This document shows positions 52,448 to 62,595 of a stretch of 64,000 bases of DNA, one piece after another; the stretch's first letter is position 1; every line of letters begins with the position of its first letter. The position numbers were made by a program, and so were the translations under genes. The DNA is taken from assembly GCF_009674725.1 (NCBI RefSeq), contig NZ_WKKH01000022.1, positions 1 through 64,000 of the forward strand, read 5' to 3'. The notes beneath the pieces were generated by a model. It was not told the DNA's origin and made no database searches. It saw nothing but the letters and a program-made list of their open reading frames with translations. This stretch comes from Pedobacter petrophilus (GTDB lineage Bacteria > Bacteroidota > Bacteroidia > Sphingobacteriales > Sphingobacteriaceae).

Positions 52448-54067
52448 CTATTGTCCATCTGTATTTCCCTCCGGATGATCTATTTCATACTTACACTTCA
52501 TCCCTTCTTCCGTCATAATCCAAACGCTGAAGTTATTGTTATCATGCTCACGATCGCCGCAGCCCCATGCCCAGGTGTTATTAATATAGTCGTATGCAAC
52601 GTCCTTCAAAATTAATTTTGTACCTACAGGAACCTCCAGGTCTAACCGTACTTCCTGATTTCTCCAGATAGAACCTTTTTTCAACTGGAACCGCGGACTG
52701 AAAACAATTACAGAATCTTTCAATGTATATGTGTAATTGATGTTTTGCGCATTTTGCAACGCACCTGGAAAAGTTTTACCCTGAGATTCATTTTTCTGAA
52801 CAATTCTGCTTGCACCAGTTTCGCTTTTATTAATATTGATGCGGATGTTACTTGGAGTAACAAATGGCCCGTGTTCGAAATCTTCAACCACAATTTGATT
52901 CCTGTTATTCCTATCGATGTGGTAAGCAAGACTATCTTCTCTACTAAAATACTTACTCTTATCAATATCAATTGTATAGGTTTTGAAAGATTTTAAGTCG
53001 ACAGTTTGCGTCAGCTCGGCATGTTGTTTAAATTCTGAAGAAATTTTTGCTGCCTGGTAACCAGCAGTGGCAACTCCAGCCAACCAGATAATTAATAAAG
53101 CAAAGGAAAAGGTTTTATTAATGGCTTGTTTGTTAAATGCAACGCGGATCGAGAATAATACCAGCGCTAAAACCGGCACAAAAAATACGATAAATGCGCT
53201 GAAAAGTATTACGCCTCTATTGCCATCGTTGATAATGGAAAAAGGAAAAGAATCGTAAATACTTGAATCCCAAAAGCCCTGGAAAGCGGCGGCGGTAATG
53301 ATCAGCACGAGCAAGCAAAATGCACCAAAAATGATAATTAAGCCCGCAATCACTTTAAAAATAACTTTTCCGCTTCCGGAGATAAATCTGCCCAGCCATT
53401 CAAAAAATTCACCGATAAACATACCGAAACGGGCGAATAACGGTTGCGCGTGCCTGTTTACTTCTCCTAAACGTTCCTTAACCGCTTGCAACTCTTCATC
53501 CAAATTTTTTTGAAATCCCTGTAAGTTTGCAGGCTCGCCTTTCATTTCCATTTTCTCTACACGCGATTTCGCCTTTGGCATAATGATCCACAAGATCATA
53601 TAAACCAGAATCCCGAAGCCCCCTAAAAAGGCCATTAATAAAACGGCAACCCTAATCCATTTCGCTTCTGTATTGAGAAAATGAGCAATTCCGGCGCAAA
53701 CGCCGGCAACCACACGGTCGTCCATATCGCGGTACAATTTTTTCTCTGCATACTGGTGCTGATAATCGGGTTGAAATGCAGGTTCCTCATTGTTTTCTTC
53801 AATGGTATCAAAATCTTTTACACTCCCCATTTGCGCCACTACATGTTGTACATCGGCAGCATCAACCACTTGTTTTTTCTGTGCCTCCATTTGCTCAGTT
53901 AACAATTCTGCTATCCTGTTCTCAATGTCTGTAACAATCTCTAAATCGTCGGCATGGTTGGCGAAATAGAGTTTTACTTCATTTAGATAAGCTTTTAAAG
54001 TATCATAGGCACTTTCTTCGATGTGAATAATTGTATTTCCTATATTGATGATGATGGTCTTTTCCAT
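52448..54067 (-). CDS. PspC-domain membrane protein
   Basis: 539 residues. The N-terminal part (MEKTIIINIGNTIIHIEESA, LEIVTDIENRIAELLTEQME) is the region usual in Bacteroidota PspC proteins. The PspC domain (about 105-165) includes LYRDMDDRVVAGVCAGIAHF and a pair of membrane helices (LLMAFLGGFGILVYMILWII). Further helices at about 235-345 precede an extracytoplasmic beta-rich domain. PspC proteins sense envelope stress. It is cotranscribed with a PadR regulator whose gene ends 12 bp upstream. Confidence 0.9.
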   Translation of the reverse strand: MEKTIIINIGNTIIHIEESAYDTLKAYLNEVKLYFANHADDLEIVTDIENRIAELLTEQMEAQKKQVVDAADVQHVVAQMGSVKDFDTIEENNEEPAFQPDYQHQYAEKKLYRDMDDRVVAGVCAGIAHFLNTEAKWIRVAVLLMAFLGGFGILVYMILWIIMPKAKSRVEKMEMKGEPANLQGFQKNLDEELQAVKERLGEVNRHAQPLFARFGMFIGEFFEWLGRFISGSGKVIFKVIAGLIIIFGAFCLLVLIITAAAFQGFWDSSIYDSFPFSIINDGNRGVILFSAFIVFFVPVLALVLFSIRVAFNKQAINKTFSFALLIIWLAGVATAGYQAAKISSEFKQHAELTQTVDLKSFKTYTIDIDKSKYFSREDSLAYHIDRNNRNQIVVEDFEHGPFVTPSNIRININKSETGASRIVQKNESQGKTFPGALQNAQNINYTYTLKDSVIVFSPRFQLKKGSIWRNQEVRLDLEVPVGTKLILKDVAYDYINNTWAWGCGDREHDNNNFSVWIMTEEGMKCKYEIDHPEGNTDGQ

Positions 54068-54079
54068 TTCTTTGTTGCG

Positions 54080-54424
54080 TTAAGAGGTTTTTGAATCAGC
54101 GCCACTTTGCGATATGCCCACAGCATAAGCAAGTTCTTGCCAGGTTTGATCTAGTTTGGATAAAATTTGCCGACCAACTTCAGTTAAAGTATAATATTTT
54201 CTTGGCGGACCTGAGGTAGATTCTACCCAGTTGTAGCTTAATAAACCATTGTTTTTAAGCCTGGTTAATAATGGGTAAAGTGTGCCCTCCACAACCAACA
54301 ATTTTGCCGAGCGTAATTCAGCAATAATATCGGAAGCGTAAATCTCTCCCCGAGATATAATTGATAAAACACAGTATTCCAGAATTCCCTTCCGCATTTG
54401 CGTTTGCGTATTTTCTGCTATCAT
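54080..54424 (-). CDS. PadR-family transcriptional regulator
   Basis: 114 residues. Winged-helix PadR pattern: RKGILEYCVLSIISRGEIYA, SDIIAELRSAKLLVVEGTLY, PLLTRLKNNGLLSYNWVEST and GPPRKYYTLTEVGRQILSKL. It probably represses its own operon with the downstream PspC gene. A palindrome (54450-54470) next to its -7 element is a candidate operator. The ATG follows the -7 box after five bases, so the mRNA is near-leaderless. Confidence 0.93.
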   Translation of the reverse strand: MIAENTQTQMRKGILEYCVLSIISRGEIYASDIIAELRSAKLLVVEGTLYPLLTRLKNNGLLSYNWVESTSGPPRKYYTLTEVGRQILSKLDQTWQELAYAVGISQSGADSKTS

Positions 54425-54429
54425 AATAC

Positions 54430-54470
54430 AAAGATATATGTTTTATCTTGTACTATGCAATACATAGTAC
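54430..54470 (-). promoter_or_regulatory. Promoter and operator-like palindrome of padR-pspC
   Basis: TATCTTTG (54437-54430) is a perfect -7 element. GTACTATG, spacer CAATA and CATAGTAC (54450-54470) form 8-bp perfect arms over the -33 side. Dyads of this kind are usual PadR targets. Confidence 0.6.
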
Positions 54471-54893
54471 TAAATTAAATTAAAAATAACCTATAAACAA
54501 TTGATTGACAGTACATTATTTTTATTTTAAAAATTTACAAAGATAATTTGAATGGAAATTTTAGCAGTATCGAAGCATTTTTCACCTCAATAACTGGCGA
54601 AATTTATATTTGATTTTGACGTTTACCTACACGTTTCAGCGGCTAAATTGATCAGATCTCAGGTTAAAAAAATCGGTTTTCCTTTCGGATATCGGAAGGA
54701 TTGTTAATTTTTAAAACAGAAAAAGAAGCAGAAAGTGAAATGAAAGGCAACCAGATGATCTTACATAGATTAATATTTCGGGGGATGAAAAAGCGGTAAA
54801 ATCAAGAGGTTGTGGTTTTAACAGAAAGCAATACTATATAATCACCATAGATTTAATATATTTTGATAATTTTGCAATTCTTTAACTTGTTTC
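54471..54893. other. Intergenic region, promoter of the APC permease
   Basis: 423 bp. A TAATTTTG -7 element lies at 54867-54874, 20 nt before the permease ATG. A hairpin near 54680-54698 (CCTTTCG, GATAT, CGGAAGG) is of unknown role. No gene is seen. Confidence 0.5.
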
Positions 54894-56348
54894 ATGAAAA
54901 AATCAATAGCCAGCATCGTTGCTGAGGCGAATCAAAGCGGTGAGGGTACGCTCAAAAGAACTTTAGGACCTGTTAATCTAATTTTAATTGGTGTTGGCTT
55001 AACGCTTGGTGCAGGTTTATTTTCCATTACCGGGTTGGCGGCTGCCAATCATTCTGGTCCGGCGGTAACACTTTCTTTTGTAATTGCAGCACTGGGTTGT
55101 GGTTTCGCGGCACTTTGTTATGCAGAATTTGCTTCGATGATTCCGGTTGCAGGTAGTGCATATACCTACTCTTATGCTACTATGGGAGAACTTTTCGCCT
55201 GGATTATCGGCTGGGATTTAGTGTTGGAATATTCCGTTGGCTGTGCAACAGTGGCGATTAGCTGGTCGCAATATTTAACCAGATTTCTAAGCAGTCTGGG
55301 CATATTTTTACCCCCACAACTTACCCTCTCTCCTTTCGAGACTGCAAAACTTGCAGATGGATCAACTGTAAACGGAATTGTAAATATCCCTGCAGCATTG
55401 GTGGTGGTTTTAATGACCGCTATCTTAATTCGCGGCACTAAAGGATCAGCAATTGTAAATGGCATCATTGTATTTTTAAAAGTTGGCGTAGTGCTGGTTT
55501 TCATCGCCTTAGGCTGGCAATATATAGACCCAGCTAACTATCATCCATATATTCCGGAAAATACGGGTACTTTTGGCCAGTTTGGCTGGAGTGGGGTATT
55601 GCGTGGCGCCGGACTCGTATTCTTTGTATTTATCGGTTTTGATGCTGTTGCTGCCTCTGCTCAGGAAACCAAAAATCCGGGCAGGGATTTACCTATCGGA
55701 ATTATTGGTTCTTTAGTGGTTTGTACCGTGCTTTTTGGCTTATTCGGCCACGTAATGACTGGCTTGGCAAACTATAAAGAGTTTGCAAATAGTGGCGCGC
55801 CGGTGGCCATCGCAATTGAAAAAACGCCATATGCCTGGTTAAGTCAGGCGATTATACTGGCCATTTTAATTGGCTATACTTCTGTGATTCTGATCGATTT
55901 AATGGCGCAGTCGCGGATGTTTTATTCAATCAGTAAAGATGGATTATTGCCCAAAATGTTTTCTGATGTGCACAGTAAATTCAAAACACCCTGGAAATCA
56001 AATATCATTCTCTGTATTTTCATCGGGCTTTTTGCCGCATTTGTACCGATGAATGTAGTAGGAGAAATGACGAGTATCGGAACATTGCTTGCCTTCTTAA
56101 TGGTATGTGTTGGGATTTTAATTTTAAGAAAAACCAACCCGGAAGCGAAGCGGCCGTTTAGGGTTCCGTTTGTGCCTCTGATTCCAATTCTTGGGACATT
56201 AACGTGTATTGCCATGATGGTATTTCTACCCTGGGAAACCTGGTTGCGGTTAGGCGTTTGGCTGGTAATTGGCCTGGTAATATACTTTTGGTATGGTAAA
56301 AAGCATAGCAAACTGAATGTTGAATCTGAAAAAAAAGGAGAATTTTAA
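54894..56348 (+). CDS. APC-family amino-acid permease
   Basis: 484 residues with about 12 membrane helices. The first helix carries the unwound GAGLFSITG (consensus G-x-G-I-F). Other marks are SFVIAALGCGFAALCYAEFA, PVAGSAYTYSYATMGELFAW, FVFIGFDAVAASAQETKNPG (helix 6) and RMFYSISKDGLLPKMFSDVH. The order matches the cationic amino-acid transporter (CAT/YfnA) branch of the APC superfamily. It imports amino acids with protons or by exchange; the substrate is not certain. It is monocistronic. Confidence 0.92.
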   Translation: MKKSIASIVAEANQSGEGTLKRTLGPVNLILIGVGLTLGAGLFSITGLAAANHSGPAVTLSFVIAALGCGFAALCYAEFASMIPVAGSAYTYSYATMGELFAWIIGWDLVLEYSVGCATVAISWSQYLTRFLSSLGIFLPPQLTLSPFETAKLADGSTVNGIVNIPAALVVVLMTAILIRGTKGSAIVNGIIVFLKVGVVLVFIALGWQYIDPANYHPYIPENTGTFGQFGWSGVLRGAGLVFFVFIGFDAVAASAQETKNPGRDLPIGIIGSLVVCTVLFGLFGHVMTGLANYKEFANSGAPVAIAIEKTPYAWLSQAIILAILIGYTSVILIDLMAQSRMFYSISKDGLLPKMFSDVHSKFKTPWKSNIILCIFIGLFAAFVPMNVVGEMTSIGTLLAFLMVCVGILILRKTNPEAKRPFRVPFVPLIPILGTLTCIAMMVFLPWETWLRLGVWLVIGLVIYFWYGKKHSKLNVESEKKGEF

Positions 56349-56866
56349 AAAGCACTGAACTAATTCGGTATCGCGATCCCGCTAATAAGGTTTAAAGATT
56401 TCTCGGCCGCACTCGAAATGACGGGACCTCCGGCATGGTGTTTTTTTTTGTTTTCGTTGCACTCACAGCATAACGATCCCTATTGCAAAAACCGTGTTGT
56501 TCAGGGTATTTAGGATCATGCAGAACGCAGTAGAGAATTTCAACAGAAGCATTTAATAAAATCTACTCCTACACTCTTTTAAAAGTGCTGAACTAAATTC
56601 GGCATGACGACCGTGTTTGCAATATTCAAACGTTTACAGGCTCTAACCAAACGACTAACGAAGTAATACTAAAACGTTATTCCATAAAATCAGACAAAAT
56701 TTATTCCCCCAATGAGTCATGATTTCAAATTAATTTTACGGGAACGATTGCACAGTTTTGAAAGATATTATAGTTAGGAATTGAAATGGGTTGGCTAAAT
56801 TGTAAATAAGTAACCAAATATAGTAGTCATCCCAAATGGCTATTTTCAATTTTTAACCAAATAACC
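56349..56866. other. Long intergenic region upstream of SusCD pair 2
   Basis: 518 bp. It contains two TGCTGAA-type hairpins (56354-56369, 56586-56604) and a block with CTCGGCCGCACTCGAAATGACG, typical of dispersed intergenic repeats in this group. The last 150 bp are AT-rich and probably hold the promoter. I see no riboswitch or Cys-rich frame comparable to pair 1, and no anti-sigma or sigma gene. Confidence 0.55.
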
Positions 56867-59800
56867 ATGAAAAAAACATTACTTTTTTTCGCCATTTCCC
56901 TATTGTTTAACACTATTTTGCTGGCTCAAAACCAGAGAATTTCAGGTAAAGTAATAGATGAAAAAGGCGAAACACTCATTGGCGTATCAGTCAAAGTCAA
57001 AGGTGCAGCAATTGGCGGCTCCACAGATGTAAATGGTACCTTTTCGTTCGATGCGCCGCCCAATTCCACATTAGTTTTTTCTTTTGTAGGCTACAACAAT
57101 AAAGAAGTAGCCCTCGGCGGACAAAAAACACTTACCGTTACCCTCACAGAATCCGCAAGTCAGTTGAATGAATTAGTGGTGGTTGGGTACGGAACGCAGA
57201 GAAAATCGCAGGTTGCTACTGCGGTAGGTAGCGTACAAGGTGATGCCATTGCCGAGCGTGGAACAGTAAGCGCATTACAAGCCGTTCAGGGACAAGTTGC
57301 CGGGGTTGATATTTCGGCAGGATCTGGGCGCGCAGGCGCGAGCTTCAATGTCCAAATCCGGGGGCAAAATTCCCTGGCCGGTGGTCAACCGCTATTTGTA
57401 GTGGATGGTGTAATCGTATCAGATATTAACTTCCTAAATCCGCAGGATATTGCCAAAATGGATGTGTTAAAAGATGCCGCATCTACCGCGATCTATGGAT
57501 CAAGGGGATCAAACGGTGTTGTTTTGGTAACCACAAAGAATGGTGCAACCAACAAAAGCAGCGGCGCAACAATTTCTTACGATGGCTATGTTGGCGTTCG
57601 TAAAGTGGCCAGAATGCCTGATTTTATGACTGGCGAAGAATGGTGGGAATACAGGCAAAACACTTTCATTTCACCAGAAATTATCGCCGGCAGAACATTC
57701 AACAATACCATCGGTAGTTTAGATAACCCAACGGTATTGCAAACGGTGGCTAACCATGATTATACCGACTGGAAAGACCTTGTAATCCAGGATGGAATCC
57801 AGGCCAACCATTGGGTAACGGCATCTGGCCGGAGTAGCAATAACGACATTCAATACCTCATTGGTGCAGGTTATCAAAATGAAAAAGGTAATTTCTTACA
57901 GGATAATTTAAGCCGGTATAATTTTAAAATTAATGTTGACGGGAAGATAAACAAGAGTTTTTCTGCAGGAATGAGCATTAACTTTTCATTTACAGAAACG
58001 GAACGGGGAAGTGATGATGCCGTGAGAAATGGTTTTAATATGGCGCCCATTTTCAAACCCTATGACGCTAACGGAAACCTCGTTTTCAGACCAGGCCAGA
58101 TTCAAGTTCCGGGATCATCCGTTGTATCCAGTTTCACAAGTGTTGTAAATCCGCTTTTAGAGATTACCAATTCGCAAAATAATACAAGAAGACATTTTGG
58201 TGTCGGGAATGTTTACCTGCAATATGCACCTGCCAGCTGGATAGATGTGAGATCTACTTTTTCTCCAAGTGTAAACTTTGTTAGAAACGGCAGGTATTGG
58301 GGTTCTCTAACAGGCGTTGGAGATGGCTTATTACCTGATGCACAACGTGTCAATCAGCAATCGCAATCGTACATTTTTGATAATGTGGTTAATATCCGTA
58401 AGAAAATAAAAGAGCATAATTTCGCCTTTACAGGTTTGTATAGTATGCAAAAAGATAGATTTGAGAGCGATACTACGAAAGTAAATGACTTACCTTTCAA
58501 CTCTTCTTTCTACAATTTGGGCTCGTCAAATAACAGACAATTATCTTCCAGTAATTTCAATCAGTTCTCTATCCTGTCATTCCTGGCCCGGGTAAATTAC
58601 TCGTTCAAAGACAAGTATTTTGTAACGTTGGCTAACCGTTGGGATGGTTCATCTAAACTGGCTGAAGGCAATAAATGGTCTTCATTCCCATCAGCAGCAA
58701 TTGCGTGGCAGATATCAAGAGAGTCTTTTATGCAAAATGCAACCTTCGTATCTGATTTAAAGCTGAGGTTTAGTGCGGGCGTCGCCGGAAATAATAACAA
58801 CATCAGGCCATATGAAACGCAAATGAACTTAAGTTCTCCAACTTATTATGATTTCGGCGGAACACCTGCCTTAGGATATTCACCTAGCAGGCTCCCCAAT
58901 TCATCGCTCACCTGGGAAAGAACCCGTGAATTCGATTTGGGTGTAGATTTTGGCTTCTTAAAAAACAGAATTTCAGGATCCATCGATTTGTATGATAAAC
59001 TCTCCGAAGGTTTATTATTGAACCGGGATTTACCTTTGGAGACAGGTTATACCTCCATCAAAGATAACGTAGGATCAGTAAGCAATAAAGGGATCGAAGT
59101 TTCATTGAGAACAGTGAACGTTTCTACTCCGGATTTTACCTGGTCAACCTCGTTCACCTTCGCCAGAAACAAAAATGCCATTATCGATTTATTAGATAAA
59201 AAACAAGATTTAATAGGGAATTCCTGGTTTATTGGCCAACCAATTAATGTAAATTATATTTATGTTTTTGATGGTATCTGGCAGGAAAGTGAACGTGCAC
59301 AGGCGTTAACTTATGGTCAGCTTCCTGGTCAGGCAAAGGTTAAAGATTTAAACAGTGATGGAAAAATCAGCAGCACCAATGACAGGGCGATTATTGGCCA
59401 GAAAGATCCGAAATGGACGGGCGGTTTCTCTACGCAGTTTACTTATAAAGCTTTTGATTTGTCGGCATCGCTATTTGCGAGACAAGGCATGCAGGTTTAC
59501 AGTGCGTTTCACAGTGTTTTCGCCCGTTACAATGATCGTGGCACAAACAAAATCTACAACGATTATTACATGCCTGCAAATGCAGTAACGCAGGGAAGAA
59601 GCTCGAATTCCTACCCGCAACCAAATAACATTGGCCCGTATTGGGATGGCGTTGCAGGAGTTGGGTATTACAAAGATGTTTCATTTGTTAAGATTCAAAA
59701 CATCTCACTCGGTTATACCTTACCAAGCAAGCTGATTGAGAAACTTAAAATAAAAAGTTTGCGGGTGTATGCCAATGTTCTAAATCCAGTTGTCTGGACA

Positions 59801-59944
59801 AATTATGATGGTTTTGACCCGGAAAGTGCAAGTGGCATCGATCCTTCCATCACGTTAGAACAAACAAACACAACTGTAGGAAACATCAACAATACGGGTC
59901 CGAGTACCATTACTTACCAACTTGGCATTAACCTGAAATTTTAA
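56867..59944 (+). CDS. SusC/RagA-type TonB-linked outer-membrane transporter (pair 2)
   Basis: 1025 residues. Signal peptide ends LLA followed by Gln. Ig-like domain (ISGKVIDEKGETLIGVSVKV), SusC signature LNELVVVGYGTQRKSQVATA, plug (GQVAGVDISAGSGRAGASFN, QPLFVVDGVIVSDINFLNPQ, IAKMDVLKDAASTAIYGSRG) and a barrel ending in TYQLGINLKF. It works with the SusD-like lipoprotein 12 bp downstream. No hydrolase is linked, so the substrate (glycan, peptide or other) is unknown. Confidence 0.93.
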   Translation: MKKTLLFFAISLLFNTILLAQNQRISGKVIDEKGETLIGVSVKVKGAAIGGSTDVNGTFSFDAPPNSTLVFSFVGYNNKEVALGGQKTLTVTLTESASQLNELVVVGYGTQRKSQVATAVGSVQGDAIAERGTVSALQAVQGQVAGVDISAGSGRAGASFNVQIRGQNSLAGGQPLFVVDGVIVSDINFLNPQDIAKMDVLKDAASTAIYGSRGSNGVVLVTTKNGATNKSSGATISYDGYVGVRKVARMPDFMTGEEWWEYRQNTFISPEIIAGRTFNNTIGSLDNPTVLQTVANHDYTDWKDLVIQDGIQANHWVTASGRSSNNDIQYLIGAGYQNEKGNFLQDNLSRYNFKINVDGKINKSFSAGMSINFSFTETERGSDDAVRNGFNMAPIFKPYDANGNLVFRPGQIQVPGSSVVSSFTSVVNPLLEITNSQNNTRRHFGVGNVYLQYAPASWIDVRSTFSPSVNFVRNGRYWGSLTGVGDGLLPDAQRVNQQSQSYIFDNVVNIRKKIKEHNFAFTGLYSMQKDRFESDTTKVNDLPFNSSFYNLGSSNNRQLSSSNFNQFSILSFLARVNYSFKDKYFVTLANRWDGSSKLAEGNKWSSFPSAAIAWQISRESFMQNATFVSDLKLRFSAGVAGNNNNIRPYETQMNLSSPTYYDFGGTPALGYSPSRLPNSSLTWERTREFDLGVDFGFLKNRISGSIDLYDKLSEGLLLNRDLPLETGYTSIKDNVGSVSNKGIEVSLRTVNVSTPDFTWSTSFTFARNKNAIIDLLDKKQDLIGNSWFIGQPINVNYIYVFDGIWQESERAQALTYGQLPGQAKVKDLNSDGKISSTNDRAIIGQKDPKWTGGFSTQFTYKAFDLSASLFARQGMQVYSAFHSVFARYNDRGTNKIYNDYYMPANAVTQGRSSNSYPQPNNIGPYWDGVAGVGYYKDVSFVKIQNISLGYTLPSKLIEKLKIKSLRVYANVLNPVVWTNYDGFDPESASGIDPSITLEQTNTTVGNINNTGPSTITYQLGINLKF

Positions 59945-59955
59945 ATAAAGGTATC

Positions 59956-61614
59956 ATGAAAAAGCAAATTATACTATCCCTTCTCATTCTTGCCTGCTCG
60001 TTTACGGGATGTAAGAAGTTTTTAGAAGAAGAAAATAAATCCAATATTGTATCCAACGAATATTATGCAACTGCAGAGGGATATGAAAAATTAATTAATT
60101 CTACTTATGCTACGTTACGGCGCGTTTACAGTTCACCATATGTGTTCTGTGCAGGTACGGATATGTATGTAGAAGGAAGAGATGCGCAACCTGTAGGCAT
60201 TAGTGAATATCAAAATTTAAACCCTGATAATGCAGAGGTGACCGCATTTTACACCAATACTTATTCTTCTATTCAGCTTTGCAATACGGCGCTTTATTTC
60301 AATAGCAATACGGCGGCTAGTGCTACCTTGCCAATCAGAAAGGGTGAAGTACAATTTATCCGGGCGTATTATTACTTTTTACTGGTACAATCTTTCGGTG
60401 GGGTAAGTTTGGTAACTGATCGTTTTGATTCGCCAGTTGAGCAATTTAAGCGGAATACTGCTCAGGAAACTTACGATTTCATCATTAAGGAAATGAATGA
60501 GGCACTTACCTTGGTTCCGGAAACGACTACAGATTTTGGCCGTGTAACTAAAAGAGCCGTTCGCCACTTTCTTGCAAAAGTATATTTAACCAGGGGATAT
60601 GAATCTTTTGGTTCTGCACAGGATTTTGCTACTGCAGCTACCTTTGCAGATGCAGCAATTGCCGGAAGAACGTTAACCACTTCTTTTGAAAACCTGTTTT
60701 ACCCCGGCAATGAGAAAGACCAGGAGATAATCTTTTCTGTTCAGTTCGATGCCGCTTCGTTGCCTACTGCAACCACGGGTGGTAACACCCAGGCAGCATT
60801 TTTCGGCCCTTACCAGGGTGGATCTGGTGGTGCGCAAGGTTACCCTTACCGGGCATTCGTGTTGGTACCAACACTTTATACCTTTAATACTTTTACCGAA
60901 AATGATGCCCGGTTTGATGCCACTTTTATGATCAACCTGTATCAACGTTATTATGATTACTACGATAGAAGTGCAGAACGGGCAAACCTGAACATCAGAT
61001 TTTATTATAAACCCAAATGGGATACTACAACCGATGCGGCATGGCGCGCGGCAGATCCTACACATAGGGCAACCACCACCATCATCCCCTATTCCAATGC
61101 ATGGCAAGCTTCCCGAAGTACTGTATTAGATAATGCAACACCATCAGTGAAGAAATTTGACGATCCAAAATCACAGTTTGGAGGTGCAACGAGTACCCGC
61201 GATTTATTTTTAGCCAGATTAGGCGAAACTTATTTGATTGCAGCGGAAGCTTATCTAAAGTCTGGAAATCTCTCCCTGGCAACAGACCGAATAAACGAAG
61301 TAAGAAGAAGGGCAGCTAAACCTGGAAAAACCGCTGAAATGACTATTACCGCTGCCAATGTGAACATCGATTTTATTCTTGATGAACGGGCAAGAGAATT
61401 GGTAGGCGAGTATGAAAGGTGGTTCGACTTAAAAAGAACCGGAACCCTTGTGGAAAGAACGAGACTCTATAACCGCGACATTAAAACCAATTGGTTTGAT
61501 AAGGGTATTAATCCCTTTGCTGGCGCTGGTGGACAGCTGAAATTATTAAGACCCATCCCAAGCAGGGCAATCGACCTTAATGGTGGCCCTTTTGCACAAA
61601 ACCCTGGTTACTAA
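59956..61614 (+). CDS. SusD/RagB-type outer-membrane lipoprotein (pair 2)
   Basis: 552 residues. Lipoprotein signal ACSFTGC (Cys 19), then KKFLEEENKSNIVSNEYYAT, the start typical of the main RagB/SusD family. TPR region: GEVQFIRAYYYFLLVQSFGG and TKRAVRHFLAKVYLTRGYES. The C-terminal signature is ADRINEVRRRAAK-like (TDRINEVRRRAAKPGKTAEM), followed by ILDERARELVGEYERWFDLK. It binds the ligand for the upstream SusC. A strong terminator follows 15 bp after its stop codon. Confidence 0.93.
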   Translation: MKKQIILSLLILACSFTGCKKFLEEENKSNIVSNEYYATAEGYEKLINSTYATLRRVYSSPYVFCAGTDMYVEGRDAQPVGISEYQNLNPDNAEVTAFYTNTYSSIQLCNTALYFNSNTAASATLPIRKGEVQFIRAYYYFLLVQSFGGVSLVTDRFDSPVEQFKRNTAQETYDFIIKEMNEALTLVPETTTDFGRVTKRAVRHFLAKVYLTRGYESFGSAQDFATAATFADAAIAGRTLTTSFENLFYPGNEKDQEIIFSVQFDAASLPTATTGGNTQAAFFGPYQGGSGGAQGYPYRAFVLVPTLYTFNTFTENDARFDATFMINLYQRYYDYYDRSAERANLNIRFYYKPKWDTTTDAAWRAADPTHRATTTIIPYSNAWQASRSTVLDNATPSVKKFDDPKSQFGGATSTRDLFLARLGETYLIAAEAYLKSGNLSLATDRINEVRRRAAKPGKTAEMTITAANVNIDFILDERARELVGEYERWFDLKRTGTLVERTRLYNRDIKTNWFDKGINPFAGAGGQLKLLRPIPSRAIDLNGGPFAQNPGY

Positions 61615-61628
61615 ACCTTTCAACAATA

Positions 61629-61672
61629 AAGCATTAACCTGAAAAATTTCAGGTTAATGCTTCTTATGTTTT
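61629..61672 (+). terminator. Terminator of SusCD operon 2
   Basis: AAGCATTAACCTGAAA and TTTCAGGTTAATGCTT form a perfect 16-bp stem with a 2-nt gap, followed by CTTATGTTTT. Confidence 0.85.
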
Positions 61673-61762
61673 ACCGGAACTACTTTTAACTTACTACGAA
61701 ACAACTACATCCAAAATAAAGATATGCACCATAATCTATACACCTTTATTGGCTTGAAACCA

Positions 61763-62524
61763 CTAAAAACGATACTTTATGGTGTTAAAGTCTGTTAACC
61801 CAAATCCTAATTGCACATCAAAATCCTGGTGCTGAGAAACTTCCGAACGGGCATAAAGTGCTTTTAAAGTTACCTGCTCTCCTGTTGATAATATTACGTT
61901 TTCCAGAATACCATTCTTATGTGCGATTTCTACAATTTTTTCTTCAATAATCTTTATTGATTTAGCGGTTAACTTTTCAGTTTGTGCTGCTGTTAACTGA
62001 GACTTTCCGTTGGTTAGCAGCGTTAGATCGCTATTCCATAAGCTGATTGTCTTGGCCATTTCGTAGGCATGATCGCCATTCATCATTAACCCAACCTTTT
62101 CATTTTTCACTTCATAACCATGGCAATACGGACAGTGGATAATGGTAATTCCCCAGCATTCTGCAAAACCTTTAATATTTGGAAGTGTATCCTTCAGCCC
62201 CGTGGCCATTAAGATTTTCCTGGATGAAAAGGCTTCTCCAGTTCCCAGTACTACCTCAAAGCCATCCATTACTTTCCTTGCCTGATTAATATAACCATCC
62301 ATAAATTTTATGGTAGGATACTTAAGAACCTCTGCTTTTGCCTTTGCTGAAATATCAGCAGGCTTATCGCCGTCGTGAGTAAGAAAATTATGTGAATGTG
62401 GGGTTTGCCTGTTGCAGGGCTTGCCCGAATCTACAATAAGCACCTTTCTGGTTGCTCTACCTAATGCCAAAGCCGCAGACAACCCCGCGTAACTTCCGCC
62501 AATTATGATTACATCAAAATCCAT
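61763..62524 (-). CDS. Thioredoxin-reductase-like FAD protein, C-terminally shortened
   Basis: 253 residues. FAD-binding VIIIGGSYAGLSAALALGRA lies at the N-terminus; RKILMATGLKDTLPNIKGFA and HCPYCHGYEVKNEKVGLMMN (redox CPYC about 130-133) follow, so it belongs to the thioredoxin-reductase-like group. Family members usually run about 300 residues and end with a second FAD motif (GVFACGD followed by a long helix). Here the sequence stops after LGFGLTDFNTIKYRF, so the last 45-50 residues with that Gly-Asp motif are missing, and the DNA beyond the stop shows no trace of it. Flavin binding is likely weakened; it may be a decaying gene. Confidence 0.8.
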   Translation of the reverse strand: MDFDVIIIGGSYAGLSAALALGRATRKVLIVDSGKPCNRQTPHSHNFLTHDGDKPADISAKAKAEVLKYPTIKFMDGYINQARKVMDGFEVVLGTGEAFSSRKILMATGLKDTLPNIKGFAECWGITIIHCPYCHGYEVKNEKVGLMMNGDHAYEMAKTISLWNSDLTLLTNGKSQLTAAQTEKLTAKSIKIIEEKIVEIAHKNGILENVILSTGEQVTLKALYARSEVSQHQDFDVQLGFGLTDFNTIKYRF

Positions 62525-62595
62525 ATCTAATTTTTAATCAAAAATCGAAATAGAATTCATTAAACGCAATAAAGTTGCATTATTTAATTGTCATA

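Noticed and set aside
60673..61107. 144-codon minus-strand frame with several Cys opposite SusD
   Set aside because: It lies entirely inside the susD coding region on the opposite strand and has no signal, domain or promoter.
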